Below are positions 1 to 8,987 of a stretch of 64,000 nucleotides of DNA, piece after piece. The position numbers and the translations under genes are program-made. The notes under the pieces were generated by a model. The model saw only the letters and a list, made by a program, of their open reading frames with translations, had not been told where the DNA came from and did not search any database. Location of the stretch: positions 1 through 64,000 of the forward strand of contig JAGNKY010000009.1 of assembly GCA_017999895.1 (NCBI GenBank), read 5' to 3'. The first letter of the stretch is position 1. The number at the start of each line of letters is the position of its first letter. Source of the stretch: Bacteroidales bacterium. GTDB taxonomy: Bacteria > Bacteroidota > Bacteroidia > Bacteroidales > VadinHA17.

Positions 1-127
1 TAAGAGAATCAAAAGAAAACAATACTTATGAAATATATTTTTGCAATCAATTAATAAGAACTATAACTTTATAAAAATGTATACCATGTCTATAGCCCCT
101 TGTATACCAAGTCTATTGTCCATACAT

Positions 128-196
128 CCCCAAAGTGGGGAGGAAAAGCGAGGTACCAGAGAAATAAGTCCGCCAGCTGGCGGATTTAGGGGGCAA
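128..196 (-). repeat. Dispersed intergenic repeat, copy A
   Basis: The 335 nt before the first gene hold no convincing gene. Positions 166-196, read on the minus strand, match 31431-31461 on the plus strand exactly over 31 nt. The match centres on the perfect 16-nt palindrome TCCGCCAGCTGGCGGA. A second CCCC/GGGG half-element lies at 128-141. The two-part layout resembles the dispersed GC-rich intergenic elements common in Bacteroidota genomes; that resemblance is from memory. Confidence 0.7.
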
Positions 197-335
197 AAAA
201 GGAAATGCCGATTAATTAAGAAAAACTATTATTATTTATTGATATTTAAAAGTCAGGCAAAATATTTACGTATGAAAAATGTAAAACAAATACGGGAAGA
301 AAATCTTAACAAAAAGTGATAGACATACAAAGTAG

Positions 336-1808
336 TTGAATAAAGTGTTGCCGGAAAAAATATATAAAAATTTAATAACAGTATTTTTTGCATTAATTGC
401 AGTAGTCGTACTGATATGGTGGTTTGCGGAGGACCATTATCCTGCAGAAATAGTTGAGCGGGTTCCTGGTATGGACAACAGGCCAAAGATAGAGCCACGG
501 CCAGATAGTGTAGTTATAGGTGAGTTCTTTGACACCCTCAATCAATTCGATGAATATGCTTATGGTGAATGGCCCAGGTTCAGAGGAATGTATTTCGACA
601 ACATAAACCATGACACTGTTCCTCTTGCTGAATCGTGGGATTCGACAGGGCCTCCTGTTGTCTGGAAAAAAACTCTTGGCGAGGGTTATGCCGGGGCTTC
701 GGTACATGACGGCAGAGTATATGTATTGGATTATGATGAGCGTCGTAAAGCAGACGTACTGAGATGTTTCTCATTGAAGTCGGGTATCGAAATATGGCGA
801 AGATGGTATTATGTTGATTTGAAAAGGAATCACGGTTATTCGAGAACAATTCCTGCTGTAACTGATAAATATCTTGTGACTATAGGTCCGAGAGCGCATG
901 TTATGTGTTTGGATCCGATTTCAGGAAATCTTTTCTGGACGCTCGACATTGAAAAAGAATTTGCAATTCCCGGCACTACTAAGGGAAGAATTGTTCCCGA
1001 CTGGTATACAGGGCAGTGTCCGTTAATAGATAACGATATTGCAGTTATTTCAACCGGCGGTAAGGCATTAATGATAGGCATCGATTGCGCCACGGGAAAG
1101 GAATTATGGAGAACGCCAAATCCTGACACTCTCAGGATGTCGCACGGATCGATAATGCCAATGGTAATTCACGGAAAGAAAATGTATGTGTACAACGCTA
1201 TCGGTGGCGTCTGCGGCGTATCAGCCGAGGACAACGACAGAGGCAGACTTCTCTGGACAACAAAAGAATGGAATCCTGCAACTTCAGTTGCATCTCCGTT
1301 ACTGCTGAAAAATAATGAGATAGCTGTTTTCGGAAGTTACGGAGCAGGCGGCGCCAGATTAAAAATAAATTACGACGGTTCATCATTCACCGCATCGGTT
1401 GTGGAAATGCACAAAGCAATGGAGGGAGCATCGAGTGACCAGCACACTCCTATAATTACCGGCGACCTTATGTGGACGGTAATGCCCGAGAACGCAGGAG
1501 AATTAAAAAAACAACTGGTTTGCTATAATGTTTCCGATCTCCGAACACCTGTCTGGTCGAGTGGAAGGGAAAACAGGTACGGAAGAGGTCTTGGCCCTTA
1601 TCTGATAAGCGGCGACAGGATGTTTCTCCTCGATGATGATGCAAATCTCCATATCTTTAAAATTGGAACAACAGGAGCATCATTGTTGTCTAAATATAAA
1701 ATCATGGATGGCATTGAAGCCTGGGCTCCCATGGCTCTGGCGGGTGATTATCTCATACTCAGGGATTCAAGGAATATGGTTTGTCTTTATATCGGAAAAA
1801 AACAGTAA
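336..1808 (+). CDS. Membrane-anchored PQQ-like beta-propeller protein
   Basis: First gene of the redox cluster. An N-terminal hydrophobic helix (about residues 13-31) looks like an uncleaved anchor. It is followed by a propeller built of WD/PQQ-like blades; typical blade ends are GIEIWRR, GNLFWTLD and GKELWRT. The blades lack an obvious PQQ-dehydrogenase active site, so a scaffold or sensor role (BamB-like fold) is more likely than catalysis. No ATG precedes the anchor: the candidates are TTG at 336, just after an in-frame TAG at 333, GTG at 345 and TTG at 348. The next gene begins 3 nt after its stop. No cytochrome c motif is present. Function unknown; envelope location is inferred. Confidence 0.8.
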   Translation: MNKVLPEKIYKNLITVFFALIAVVVLIWWFAEDHYPAEIVERVPGMDNRPKIEPRPDSVVIGEFFDTLNQFDEYAYGEWPRFRGMYFDNINHDTVPLAESWDSTGPPVVWKKTLGEGYAGASVHDGRVYVLDYDERRKADVLRCFSLKSGIEIWRRWYYVDLKRNHGYSRTIPAVTDKYLVTIGPRAHVMCLDPISGNLFWTLDIEKEFAIPGTTKGRIVPDWYTGQCPLIDNDIAVISTGGKALMIGIDCATGKELWRTPNPDTLRMSHGSIMPMVIHGKKMYVYNAIGGVCGVSAEDNDRGRLLWTTKEWNPATSVASPLLLKNNEIAVFGSYGAGGARLKINYDGSSFTASVVEMHKAMEGASSDQHTPIITGDLMWTVMPENAGELKKQLVCYNVSDLRTPVWSSGRENRYGRGLGPYLISGDRMFLLDDDANLHIFKIGTTGASLLSKYKIMDGIEAWAPMALAGDYLILRDSRNMVCLYIGKKQ

Positions 1809-1811
1809 GAA

Positions 1812-2732
1812 ATGAAAAAACAAAGATTGCTGGCATTATTCTCAATTCTCATAATACTGGCTTTTATAGTGTACATTATATATGATACAGCGCGAAAGCC
1901 GGCCGAATTTAAAGAAAATGCCGTCGAAGCCGAAAAGACTTCTCCTCCTGAACAATGGAAAGTTTTACAGGAAGTCTTCGTCGCACAGGGTTTAAAGGCT
2001 GTTGCTGTTTCGCCTGAGGGTAATATTTTCCTTGGCGGGGATTCATTCTTGTCTTGCTATGATAAAGATTTGAAAGAAATCTGGACTCAAAGCACTCCCG
2101 ATAAAATAACTGCAATTACCGTATCGGGAGATACTGTTTTTGCAACTTCAGAAGAATTGATATTTCTTGTAAACACAGGTGGAAAACCTATAGGAGAATG
2201 GGGTCCTTATGATGAAAATTCCCTTTTTACATCTATATCGGCAAATAAGAATTATCTGGCAGTAGCCGACGCAGGAAACAAAATAGTGTATATTATGAAA
2301 AAAGACGGCGAGGTTATTTCAATTATTGGACATTCGGGTGAGAAACTGCTTATACCGAGCCCTTATTTCGATGTTTTCCTCACACCTGATAATACCCTGT
2401 TTCTCGCGCATACAGGTAATTTCAGAATTGAGAAAAGAAGCATCGAAGGTCAATTTCAATCTACATTCGGTAAATCAGGCACAGCTCCAGAAGATTTTTG
2501 CGGATGTTGCAACCCTGCTCATTTTACCGTTATACCGCAGGGATTTGTAACATCTGAAAAGGGAATGAACAGAATAAAAATAATGGGGCCTGAAGGTGGC
2601 TTTTTTGAGTATGTTTCTTCAAATAATAATTTTGTAGCTTCTGTTCCACTCGATGTTGCATCAATTGACGGAAACATCATTTATGGGGCAAATCCCGCAG
2701 ATGGGAAGCTATATGTATTTATAAGAAAATAA
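1812..2732 (+). CDS. NHL-repeat-like beta-propeller with CGCC motif, membrane-anchored
   Basis: A 306-aa protein with one N-terminal transmembrane helix (about residues 6-24) and a propeller of NHL/SMP-30-like repeats. A notable cysteine cluster, CGCCNP (C230, C232, C233), sits in a loop after the blade ending FQSTFG. It could bind a metal or cluster, or form disulfides. I recall similar propellers with this motif in other phyla but cannot verify that here. It lies 3 nt after the preceding propeller gene and upstream of iron-sulfur genes, so it probably acts with them on the periplasmic side of the membrane. No catalytic assignment is possible. Confidence 0.75.
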   Translation: MKKQRLLALFSILIILAFIVYIIYDTARKPAEFKENAVEAEKTSPPEQWKVLQEVFVAQGLKAVAVSPEGNIFLGGDSFLSCYDKDLKEIWTQSTPDKITAITVSGDTVFATSEELIFLVNTGGKPIGEWGPYDENSLFTSISANKNYLAVADAGNKIVYIMKKDGEVISIIGHSGEKLLIPSPYFDVFLTPDNTLFLAHTGNFRIEKRSIEGQFQSTFGKSGTAPEDFCGCCNPAHFTVIPQGFVTSEKGMNRIKIMGPEGGFFEYVSSNNNFVASVPLDVASIDGNIIYGANPADGKLYVFIRK

Positions 2733-2783
2733 CTTTTACACAGGAACTGAATTTATTTATAGAACGATATAATTAAAACTTTT

Positions 2784-2969
2784 ATGGACATAACACGGGC
2801 CGATTTTCTGAAAAAGTTTATTCGAGCTGTTCTTGCAACTTTACTTGTTGCGATTACGCTTTTATTAAGCTGGAGAACTGTTGTTGGAAACGAGTGCAAT
2901 GGGTGTCAGTGGAAAGGCATTTGCAGAGGAGAATCCAATTGCAGTAAATTTTTAACAGATAAAAGATGA
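2784..2969 (+). CDS. Small membrane-anchored four-cysteine protein
   Basis: A 61-aa protein with one hydrophobic helix (about residues 13-30) and then a short tail with C38, C41, C47 and C53 (CxxC-x5-C-x5-C). Four cysteines in such a small tail suggest an iron-sulfur or zinc site, or two disulfides. Its stop overlaps the start of the Tat-ferredoxin gene by 4 nt (ATGA), which argues that it is translated and coupled to that partner. If the N-terminus is cytoplasmic, the cysteine tail faces the periplasm. I do not recognise a named family. It may be an electron-transfer or assembly partner of the following ferredoxin; this is inference from overlap and cysteine content. Confidence 0.65.
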   Translation: MDITRADFLKKFIRAVLATLLVAITLLLSWRTVVGNECNGCQWKGICRGESNCSKFLTDKR

Positions 2970-3529
2970 AAGGAGAAAAAAATAAATATCAGTCAAGACG
3001 CGATTTTGTAAAAAAGGCCGGGGAGATTATTTTAGCCGTTCCTGTTGTTGCCCTTCCTGTTGCACTCTTAAAAAAGACAACAGCATCGGGTTACGTGTGG
3101 CAGATCGATCCTTTCAAATGCACTGCATGTGGTAACTGTAAGACAAGCTGTGTTCTTACACCTTCAGCGTCAAAATGTATGCATGCATATACTTTATGCG
3201 GTTACTGTGATCTCTGCGGAGGATTTCTCAAGGAGGGGGCAAAGACAATAAGCACCGGCGCTGAAGTACAGATGTGCCCTACAGGCGCAATTGAAAGGAA
3301 ATTCGTGGAAGAACCTTTCTTCGAGTATAATATCAATGAGGATTTGTGCGACGGTTGTGCAAAATGTGTAAAGGGATGCAAAGATTTCGGAAACGGTTCG
3401 CTTTATATGCAGATAAAACAGGATTTGTGCGTGAATTGCAACGACTGTTCAATAGCCAGAAATTGTCCGTCGAAGGCAGTCTCACGTGTTCCTGCTGAAA
3501 ATCAATATATACCTAAAGACAAAGCGTAG
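2966..3529 (+). CDS. Tat-exported multi-cluster ferredoxin (NapG-like)
   Basis: A 187-aa iron-sulfur protein. The N-terminus has SRRDFVKKAG followed by a hydrophobic stretch, a good twin-arginine signal, so it probably folds with its clusters in the cytoplasm and acts in the periplasm. Cysteines fall in ferredoxin groups: C52/55/58/62, C71/78/81/84 with C104-Pro, C128/131/134/138 and C155/158/161/167, consistent with three or four [4Fe-4S] clusters. This matches the NapG/MauM type of electron-transfer subunit, which normally partners a NapH-type membrane protein; one follows 27 nt downstream. There is no molybdenum reductase in the window, so its electron acceptor or donor is unknown. Confidence 0.85.
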   Translation: MKGEKNKYQSRRDFVKKAGEIILAVPVVALPVALLKKTTASGYVWQIDPFKCTACGNCKTSCVLTPSASKCMHAYTLCGYCDLCGGFLKEGAKTISTGAEVQMCPTGAIERKFVEEPFFEYNINEDLCDGCAKCVKGCKDFGNGSLYMQIKQDLCVNCNDCSIARNCPSKAVSRVPAENQYIPKDKA

Positions 3530-3556
3530 CGGCAATAAAGAACTCATTAAATATAG

Positions 3557-4837
3557 ATGAAGAAGAATTCACTCCCATATCTACTCTTAATAATAATGCT
3601 CTTATGGCATTCAGTATTGTTTGCCCAGGAGCGGTTTCCGCGTCCTGAATTCGAATCGGGATATGTTTACCCCGAAAATCAGATGCCGTTACAGAGATCG
3701 ATTGTATGGGAATATATCGATGTTGGTGTTCTTATAGCAGCTCTTTCTTTAACAGCCTGGCTTGCCATAAAGAAACACTCACGGCAGGGCCTGGTATGGA
3801 TGTCGGTTTTCTCTCTGGCTTATTTCGGATTCTTCAGAGAAGGTTGTATTTGTGCTGTCGGCTCTATTCAAAATGTTTCCCTTGCTCTGTTTAATAAGGA
3901 TTACACAATTCCACTTACGGCTTTATTGTTCTTTATTATACCGCTTGTCTTTGCGCTTTTATTCGGAAGGGTGTTTTGTGCAGGAGTATGCCCTCTTGGA
4001 GCAATTCAGGAACTTACAGGATTAAAACCTGTCAAGCTTCCAAAGAGCATCGAGACTGCAATGTCTGCAGTGCCATTTATATATCTTGCTCTTGCAGTGC
4101 TGTTTTCTGCTACTCAAAGCACATTTTTGATTTGCAGGTACGATCCTTTTGTTGGAATATTTCGTCTGGATGCTCCATATACGATGATAATCTTCGGCAT
4201 ACTCTTATTAATTGCAGGGATTTTTATAAATCGTCCATATTGCAGATTCCTGTGTCCTTATGGCGTTATAATGAATATCTTCTCAAGGTTTGCCAGTAAC
4301 CATTTAAGTATTACTCCTTCGGAGTGTACAAATTGTAGGCTATGCGAAGAAGATGCCTGCCCTTACAATGCAATCTTACCATCTAATACGGAATATCCTA
4401 AAGAACCTCCCGAACAATCAAGAAAGAGATTTATTTTATATTTTCTACTTATCCCGTTGTTTGCTGTTGCAGGAGGATTTTTATTTTATAATATGGCTCC
4501 AGGTTTGTCAAAAATTCACAGGGATGTACGTCTTGCCCAGGAAATAAGAATTGAGAATGAGAAAGGCATTGAAGCAGTATCAAAGGCTGCTATAGCATAT
4601 AAAGAAACGGGGCAGACTGATGAAGAACTTTTTGCGAATGAAATAACAATAATCAACAGGTTCAAAAAAGCAGCTCCTTGGGCAGGTATATTCCTTGGAA
4701 TGTCTTTCGGAATTAGTTTGCTTTCCTTAACGATGTCGAGGAAAAGAACAGAATATAAACCGAATCAGGGTAAATGTTACAGTTGTGGAAGATGCTTCAA
4801 ATATTGCCCTGTTGAAGTCAAAAAAACGAATAAATGA
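3557..4837 (+). CDS. NapH/NosR-type membrane 4Fe-4S polyferredoxin
   Basis: A 426-aa integral membrane protein with a signal-like N-terminus (residues 6-23) and about seven further hydrophobic segments. It carries the paired family motifs FCAGVCPLGAI (C141, C145) and YCRFLCPYGV (C229, C233), plus an extra GCIC (C97, C99). Two ferredoxin motifs follow: C257/260/263/268 and, at the C-terminus, C407/410/413/417. NosR and NapH homologues move electrons between the quinone pool or cytoplasm and periplasmic redox proteins. The FMN-binding domain of full NosR is absent. With the Tat-ferredoxin just upstream it forms a NapGH-like pair. The stop overlaps the next start by 4 nt. A separate role in quinol oxidation cannot be excluded. 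Confidence 0.85.
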   Translation: MKKNSLPYLLLIIMLLWHSVLFAQERFPRPEFESGYVYPENQMPLQRSIVWEYIDVGVLIAALSLTAWLAIKKHSRQGLVWMSVFSLAYFGFFREGCICAVGSIQNVSLALFNKDYTIPLTALLFFIIPLVFALLFGRVFCAGVCPLGAIQELTGLKPVKLPKSIETAMSAVPFIYLALAVLFSATQSTFLICRYDPFVGIFRLDAPYTMIIFGILLLIAGIFINRPYCRFLCPYGVIMNIFSRFASNHLSITPSECTNCRLCEEDACPYNAILPSNTEYPKEPPEQSRKRFILYFLLIPLFAVAGGFLFYNMAPGLSKIHRDVRLAQEIRIENEKGIEAVSKAAIAYKETGQTDEELFANEITIINRFKKAAPWAGIFLGMSFGISLLSLTMSRKRTEYKPNQGKCYSCGRCFKYCPVEVKKTNK

Positions 4838-6570
4838 GAAAATTAACAGAAAAAGAAATAGATATTCTTAAATCAATCAGTCATATATCAGGGATATTTA
4901 CTATCATCGTGGCTTTAACTATGATATTCAGTTACATTCAGTTAAAGACAATCAATCCTTTAGATAATCCTGCCTTTCAATGGATTAAAGAACAATACGA
5001 TAAAGATCCGGATAACGCATTGAAGGCTGAACAAGTAAGAGCCATTGACCTTATGGCACGTAAAGCGTATTTTTCTTCACGCAGGCAAGTTGAAACGGGC
5101 TCTTATTTATTGCTTGCAGGTGCTATTATTTTTATATTCTGCCAGTATTTGATTTCAGAAAATGAAAAAGTTACACCTTCAATTCCTGGTCCAAAACAGG
5201 ATCAAACCATTGTTCAGGCAAGTAGCAGGAAATACCTTCTTTTGTCCGGTTCGATTTTGACTGCAGGAGCCATTATTATATCCTTCATTCTCAGAAATAA
5301 CCTTCCCGATTTCAGTTCCACACGCATTGCGGCCGAAGAGAAAAAGAGCAGAGTAGTAAAGACCGATAAATCAGGCGAAGTACTGGAAACCGGCATACTT
5401 ATGGAAGAATTCATACCTGATTCCATAAACTTCCCTTCTTTTAGAGGCCAGTACGGCCGCGGTATAGCCGGAGGCTCAGGTTATCCTTTAGAATGGAACA
5501 CAGAAACCGGGGAAAATATAAAATGGAAAGTTCAAGTGCCAAAATATGGGAAAAGCTCCCCTGTAATATGGGGGAACAAAGTGTTTATTACAGGAGCAGA
5601 AGGTACTCAGTGTGAAGTATATTGTATTGATAAAATAAGCGGTAAGATATTATGGACTGCATCGGCTTCAGGAATACCTGGAGAACCTTCGGAACCACCG
5701 AAGATGGATGCCGAAGCAGGGCTCGCTACCCCGACTGCAGCTGTAAATAATGATGCGGTATGTGCCATTTTTGCAAATGGCAACCTGATTTGTCTCGACC
5801 ACGATGGAAATAAAAAATGGGCTATTAACGTCGGACCACTTGAGAATGCTTATGGATATTCATGTTCTCTGATTATCTATGAAAATACCCTTATTGTTCA
5901 GCACGATTCCGATCAAAAGCTATCAATAATGGGATTTGACATAAGTACAGGCAAAGTTATATGGGAAACTCCAAGATCCGGAGATCCTGTCTGGTCTTCT
6001 CCTGTTATCGGTATTTTCAATAACAAACCACAGGTTATAATAAATGGGAATCCGGCAGTTACCGCCTTTGATCCATTTGACGGAAAAGAACTCTGGTCAG
6101 TCGATTGTCTGACAGGCGATGTAGCTCCATCTCTTGCCGTCAACAGTTCAATGGTATATGCCGAGACAGATTATCAGAAACTGGCGGCAATAAAAGCTGT
6201 ACCAAATGCCAGAATTGTATGGGAAGACAATACATTTACTTCCGATGTATCAAGTCCTGTTGCAAATAATGAAATTCTCATTATAGCTACAGGATATGGT
6301 GATGTAGCATGTTATAATGCACAGAATGGAGATACTATCTGGACACATTATTTCATGGATCCGTTTTACGCTTCCCCTATAATCGCCGACGGTAAAATTT
6401 ACCTTCTCGATCGCACCGGTACTATGCATATAATAAAAGCTTCAAAGAAATTTGAACTTATAGGAACATTATCCATAGGGGAACAGTCGGACTGTACTCC
6501 GGCATTTTCAGAAAAGAATATTTATATAAGAACAAGAAATAATCTCTATTGCATATCACAACAAAATTGA
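4834..6570 (+). CDS. Multi-pass membrane PQQ-like beta-propeller protein
   Basis: A 578-aa protein with three N-terminal hydrophobic helices (about residues 17-37, 89-107 and 133-151), then a linker and a PQQ-like propeller from about residue 190 onward. Blade signatures include GKILWTAS, GKVIWETP, GKELWSVD and GDTIWTHY. Such propellers usually carry a single signal peptide, so the three-helix membrane module is unusual and points to a membrane complex, plausibly with the NapH-like neighbour whose gene it overlaps by 4 nt. The next gene, for the NADH-oxidising subunit, begins at its stop codon. No cysteine or haem motif is seen. Probably a structural or sensing subunit; function not established. 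Confidence 0.8.
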   Translation: MRKLTEKEIDILKSISHISGIFTIIVALTMIFSYIQLKTINPLDNPAFQWIKEQYDKDPDNALKAEQVRAIDLMARKAYFSSRRQVETGSYLLLAGAIIFIFCQYLISENEKVTPSIPGPKQDQTIVQASSRKYLLLSGSILTAGAIIISFILRNNLPDFSSTRIAAEEKKSRVVKTDKSGEVLETGILMEEFIPDSINFPSFRGQYGRGIAGGSGYPLEWNTETGENIKWKVQVPKYGKSSPVIWGNKVFITGAEGTQCEVYCIDKISGKILWTASASGIPGEPSEPPKMDAEAGLATPTAAVNNDAVCAIFANGNLICLDHDGNKKWAINVGPLENAYGYSCSLIIYENTLIVQHDSDQKLSIMGFDISTGKVIWETPRSGDPVWSSPVIGIFNNKPQVIINGNPAVTAFDPFDGKELWSVDCLTGDVAPSLAVNSSMVYAETDYQKLAAIKAVPNARIVWEDNTFTSDVSSPVANNEILIIATGYGDVACYNAQNGDTIWTHYFMDPFYASPIIADGKIYLLDRTGTMHIIKASKKFELIGTLSIGEQSDCTPAFSEKNIYIRTRNNLYCISQQN

Positions 6571-8987
6571 AGAAAGAAGAAATAAATATTAATATTGAAT
6601 CCTGTAACTGTAAGCCGACAGATACCAGCGAAATTATTTCCGTCGTTGAAGAAGTTGTTGCAAACATAGGACGTGAAAAGGAAAAAGTTATTCCTATACT
6701 TCAGGAAGTACAGAGACGGCTTAATTATCTTCCTTCTGAAGCGCTAAAGCATATATGTGAAGTGAGTGATATAACTCCCGGACAGATTTCAGGAGTCTCA
6801 ACATTCTATTCTCAATTCAGGCACATGCCCGTAGGTAAACATATCATCAAGATATGTTCCGGAACTGCTTGCCACGTAAAAGGATCACGACTTCTCTCTG
6901 AAGCTTTCCAGAGGGAGCTTAAAATAGGCCCTGACACGAGCACGTCGCCTGATAATATGTTTTCAATAGAAGAAGTGGCATGTCTTGGTTGCTGCACTCT
7001 TGCGCCCGTAGTTCAAATAGATGGTAAAACTTATGGTCATGTAAATCCCACTCAGGCGGGTGAAATAATAAAAAATTTTCTAGAATCACACGCACAGGAG
7101 TTTTCAATTAAAAAAGAGGGTATAGCAAATGAACCAGATGCAGAAGTCAGAATTGGCGTCGGTTCATGTTGTGTTGCAGGTGGCAGCAAGGAAGTTCTTT
7201 CCAGACTTATTGAAATAAAAGATAAATATGATCTAAATATAAGAATTAAACCTGTAGGTTGTGTCGGAGTTTGCAATCAGACACCTCTGCTCGAAATTGT
7301 TACAAAGGATGACACACATATACGCTATACCAGAGTAAACAAGGATCAAGTTGAGGAAATAATACTTAACCATGTTAAGCCGGTATCGTTAAATAAGAAG
7401 ATTAAATATAAAATTAATGATCTGGTAGATACTTTTATGTCGGATAAAGTGCTTGAAAGCCCTGTAAATATCCCTGGGGAACAAAGAGAAAAATTTCTTA
7501 ATAATTTTCTGCATCTACAAGTTCGTATAGCAACTCTCCATAGTGGAATACTTTCTCCCGACTCGTATGATGAATACGTTGCTCTGGGAGGCTTCGATGC
7601 GTTTAAGAGATGTATTCTTCTGCCCGATCATATAAAAATCATTGATACTATAACTGAAAGTGGATTAAGAGGTCGTGGAGGTGCCGGATTTCCTACTGGC
7701 AAAAAATGGGAAATATTTGAAGAGGCAAAAGATTTTCCAAAGTATATAGTTTGTAACGGTGACGAAGGTGATCCGGGAGCGTTTATGGACAGAATGCTGC
7801 TTGAATCGTTTCCCTTCAGGGTAATTGAAGGTATGATGATAGCAGCTTTAGCTACAGGCGCAAATGAAGGTATTTTTTATATAAGAGCTGAATACCCTCT
7901 TGCTGTTTCAAGAGTCAGAAATGCAATAGAAATATGCTATAATAAAGGTTTGCTCGGAAAAAATATTTTTCAGTCTGGTTTTTCATTAGATGTCAGGATA
8001 TTTGAAGGTGCAGGAGCATTTGTATGTGGAGAAGAGACTGCTCTTATCGCTTCCCTGGAAGGTAAAAGAGGTACACCGCGTCTAAGGCCTCCTTACCCTG
8101 CCGTTAAAGGTTATAAAAACAAACCTACACTGGTAAATAATGTGGAGACATTTGCACTTGTGCCATGGATAATTAACAACGGAAGCAATACTTTCAGAAA
8201 TATCGGCACAGAGAAAAGTAAAGGTACCAAGGTTTTTGCACTTGCAGGGAAAATTTCAAAAGGAGGCCTAATAGAAGTTCCAATGGGTATAACTATAAGG
8301 GAAATCGTAGAAAATATCGGAAATGGCGTGGGCGAAGGAAGAAAATTCAAAGCAGTTCAGATTGGCGGACCTTCTGGTGGTTGTATCCCTGAAACAATGT
8401 CCGACATACATGTTGATTATGAAGAGCTCACAAATTTGGGTGCAATGATGGGATCAGGTGGATTGGTTGTCTTAGATGATACCGACTGCATGGTGGATAT
8501 TGCAAAATACTTTCTGACATTCACTCATAAACAGTTGTGCGGGAAATGTACTTTCTGCCGAGTCGGCACAAAAAGGATGCTCGATATCATCGAGCGATTA
8601 AGCGAAGGAAAAGCTTCAATTGCTGAAATTGACGAACTTGAAAAACTTTGTATTTTAGTCAAAAACGGAAGCTTGTGTGGACTTGGGAAAACTGCTCCAA
8701 ACCCTGTTCTTACAGGACTAAGATATTTCAGGGATGAGTATGAAGCTCATACGAGAGGATATTGCCCTGCTAAGAAATGTAAAGATCTTATAAAATATGT
8801 GATAAATAATAATTGTATAGGTTGTACAAAGTGTTCTCAGGAGTGTCCTGTCTCTGCGATAGAATTTAAGCCATACGAGAAACATGAAATTAATCAGGAA
8901 CTATGTACAAAGTGTGATAATTGCAGGGTTGTATGTCAATACGATGCCGTCGAAATTGTTAATGTAAATGATCAAACTGAAAATTGA
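6567..8987 (+). CDS. Fused NuoE-NuoF (HydC-HydB-like) NADH-oxidising flavo-iron-sulfur subunit
   Basis: Domains in order, numbered from TTG 6567: a NuoE thioredoxin-like [2Fe-2S] domain (C97, C102, C139, C143); a second [2Fe-2S] domain as at the N-terminus of HydB (C201/202, C232, C236); the NuoF core with the FMN/NADH loop GRGGAGFPTGKKW (about residue 370) and the [4Fe-4S] site C658/661/664 plus C704; and a C-terminal 2x[4Fe-4S] ferredoxin (C750/753/756/760 and C780/783/786/790). The family oxidises NADH, or reduces NAD+ by bifurcation, in hydrogenases and formate dehydrogenases. No hydrogenase subunit is present here. There is no usable ATG. TTG 6567 overlaps the previous stop by 4 nt, as elsewhere in this operon; TTG 6549 is the alternative. 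Confidence 0.9.
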   Translation: MKKEEININIESCNCKPTDTSEIISVVEEVVANIGREKEKVIPILQEVQRRLNYLPSEALKHICEVSDITPGQISGVSTFYSQFRHMPVGKHIIKICSGTACHVKGSRLLSEAFQRELKIGPDTSTSPDNMFSIEEVACLGCCTLAPVVQIDGKTYGHVNPTQAGEIIKNFLESHAQEFSIKKEGIANEPDAEVRIGVGSCCVAGGSKEVLSRLIEIKDKYDLNIRIKPVGCVGVCNQTPLLEIVTKDDTHIRYTRVNKDQVEEIILNHVKPVSLNKKIKYKINDLVDTFMSDKVLESPVNIPGEQREKFLNNFLHLQVRIATLHSGILSPDSYDEYVALGGFDAFKRCILLPDHIKIIDTITESGLRGRGGAGFPTGKKWEIFEEAKDFPKYIVCNGDEGDPGAFMDRMLLESFPFRVIEGMMIAALATGANEGIFYIRAEYPLAVSRVRNAIEICYNKGLLGKNIFQSGFSLDVRIFEGAGAFVCGEETALIASLEGKRGTPRLRPPYPAVKGYKNKPTLVNNVETFALVPWIINNGSNTFRNIGTEKSKGTKVFALAGKISKGGLIEVPMGITIREIVENIGNGVGEGRKFKAVQIGGPSGGCIPETMSDIHVDYEELTNLGAMMGSGGLVVLDDTDCMVDIAKYFLTFTHKQLCGKCTFCRVGTKRMLDIIERLSEGKASIAEIDELEKLCILVKNGSLCGLGKTAPNPVLTGLRYFRDEYEAHTRGYCPAKKCKDLIKYVINNNCIGCTKCSQECPVSAIEFKPYEKHEINQELCTKCDNCRVVCQYDAVEIVNVNDQTEN

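Noticed and set aside
41..319. Open reading frame of 92 codons before the first propeller gene
   Set aside because: It runs through the palindromic repeat, has low-complexity lysine-rich sequence and no family-like features. Its content is better explained as noncoding.
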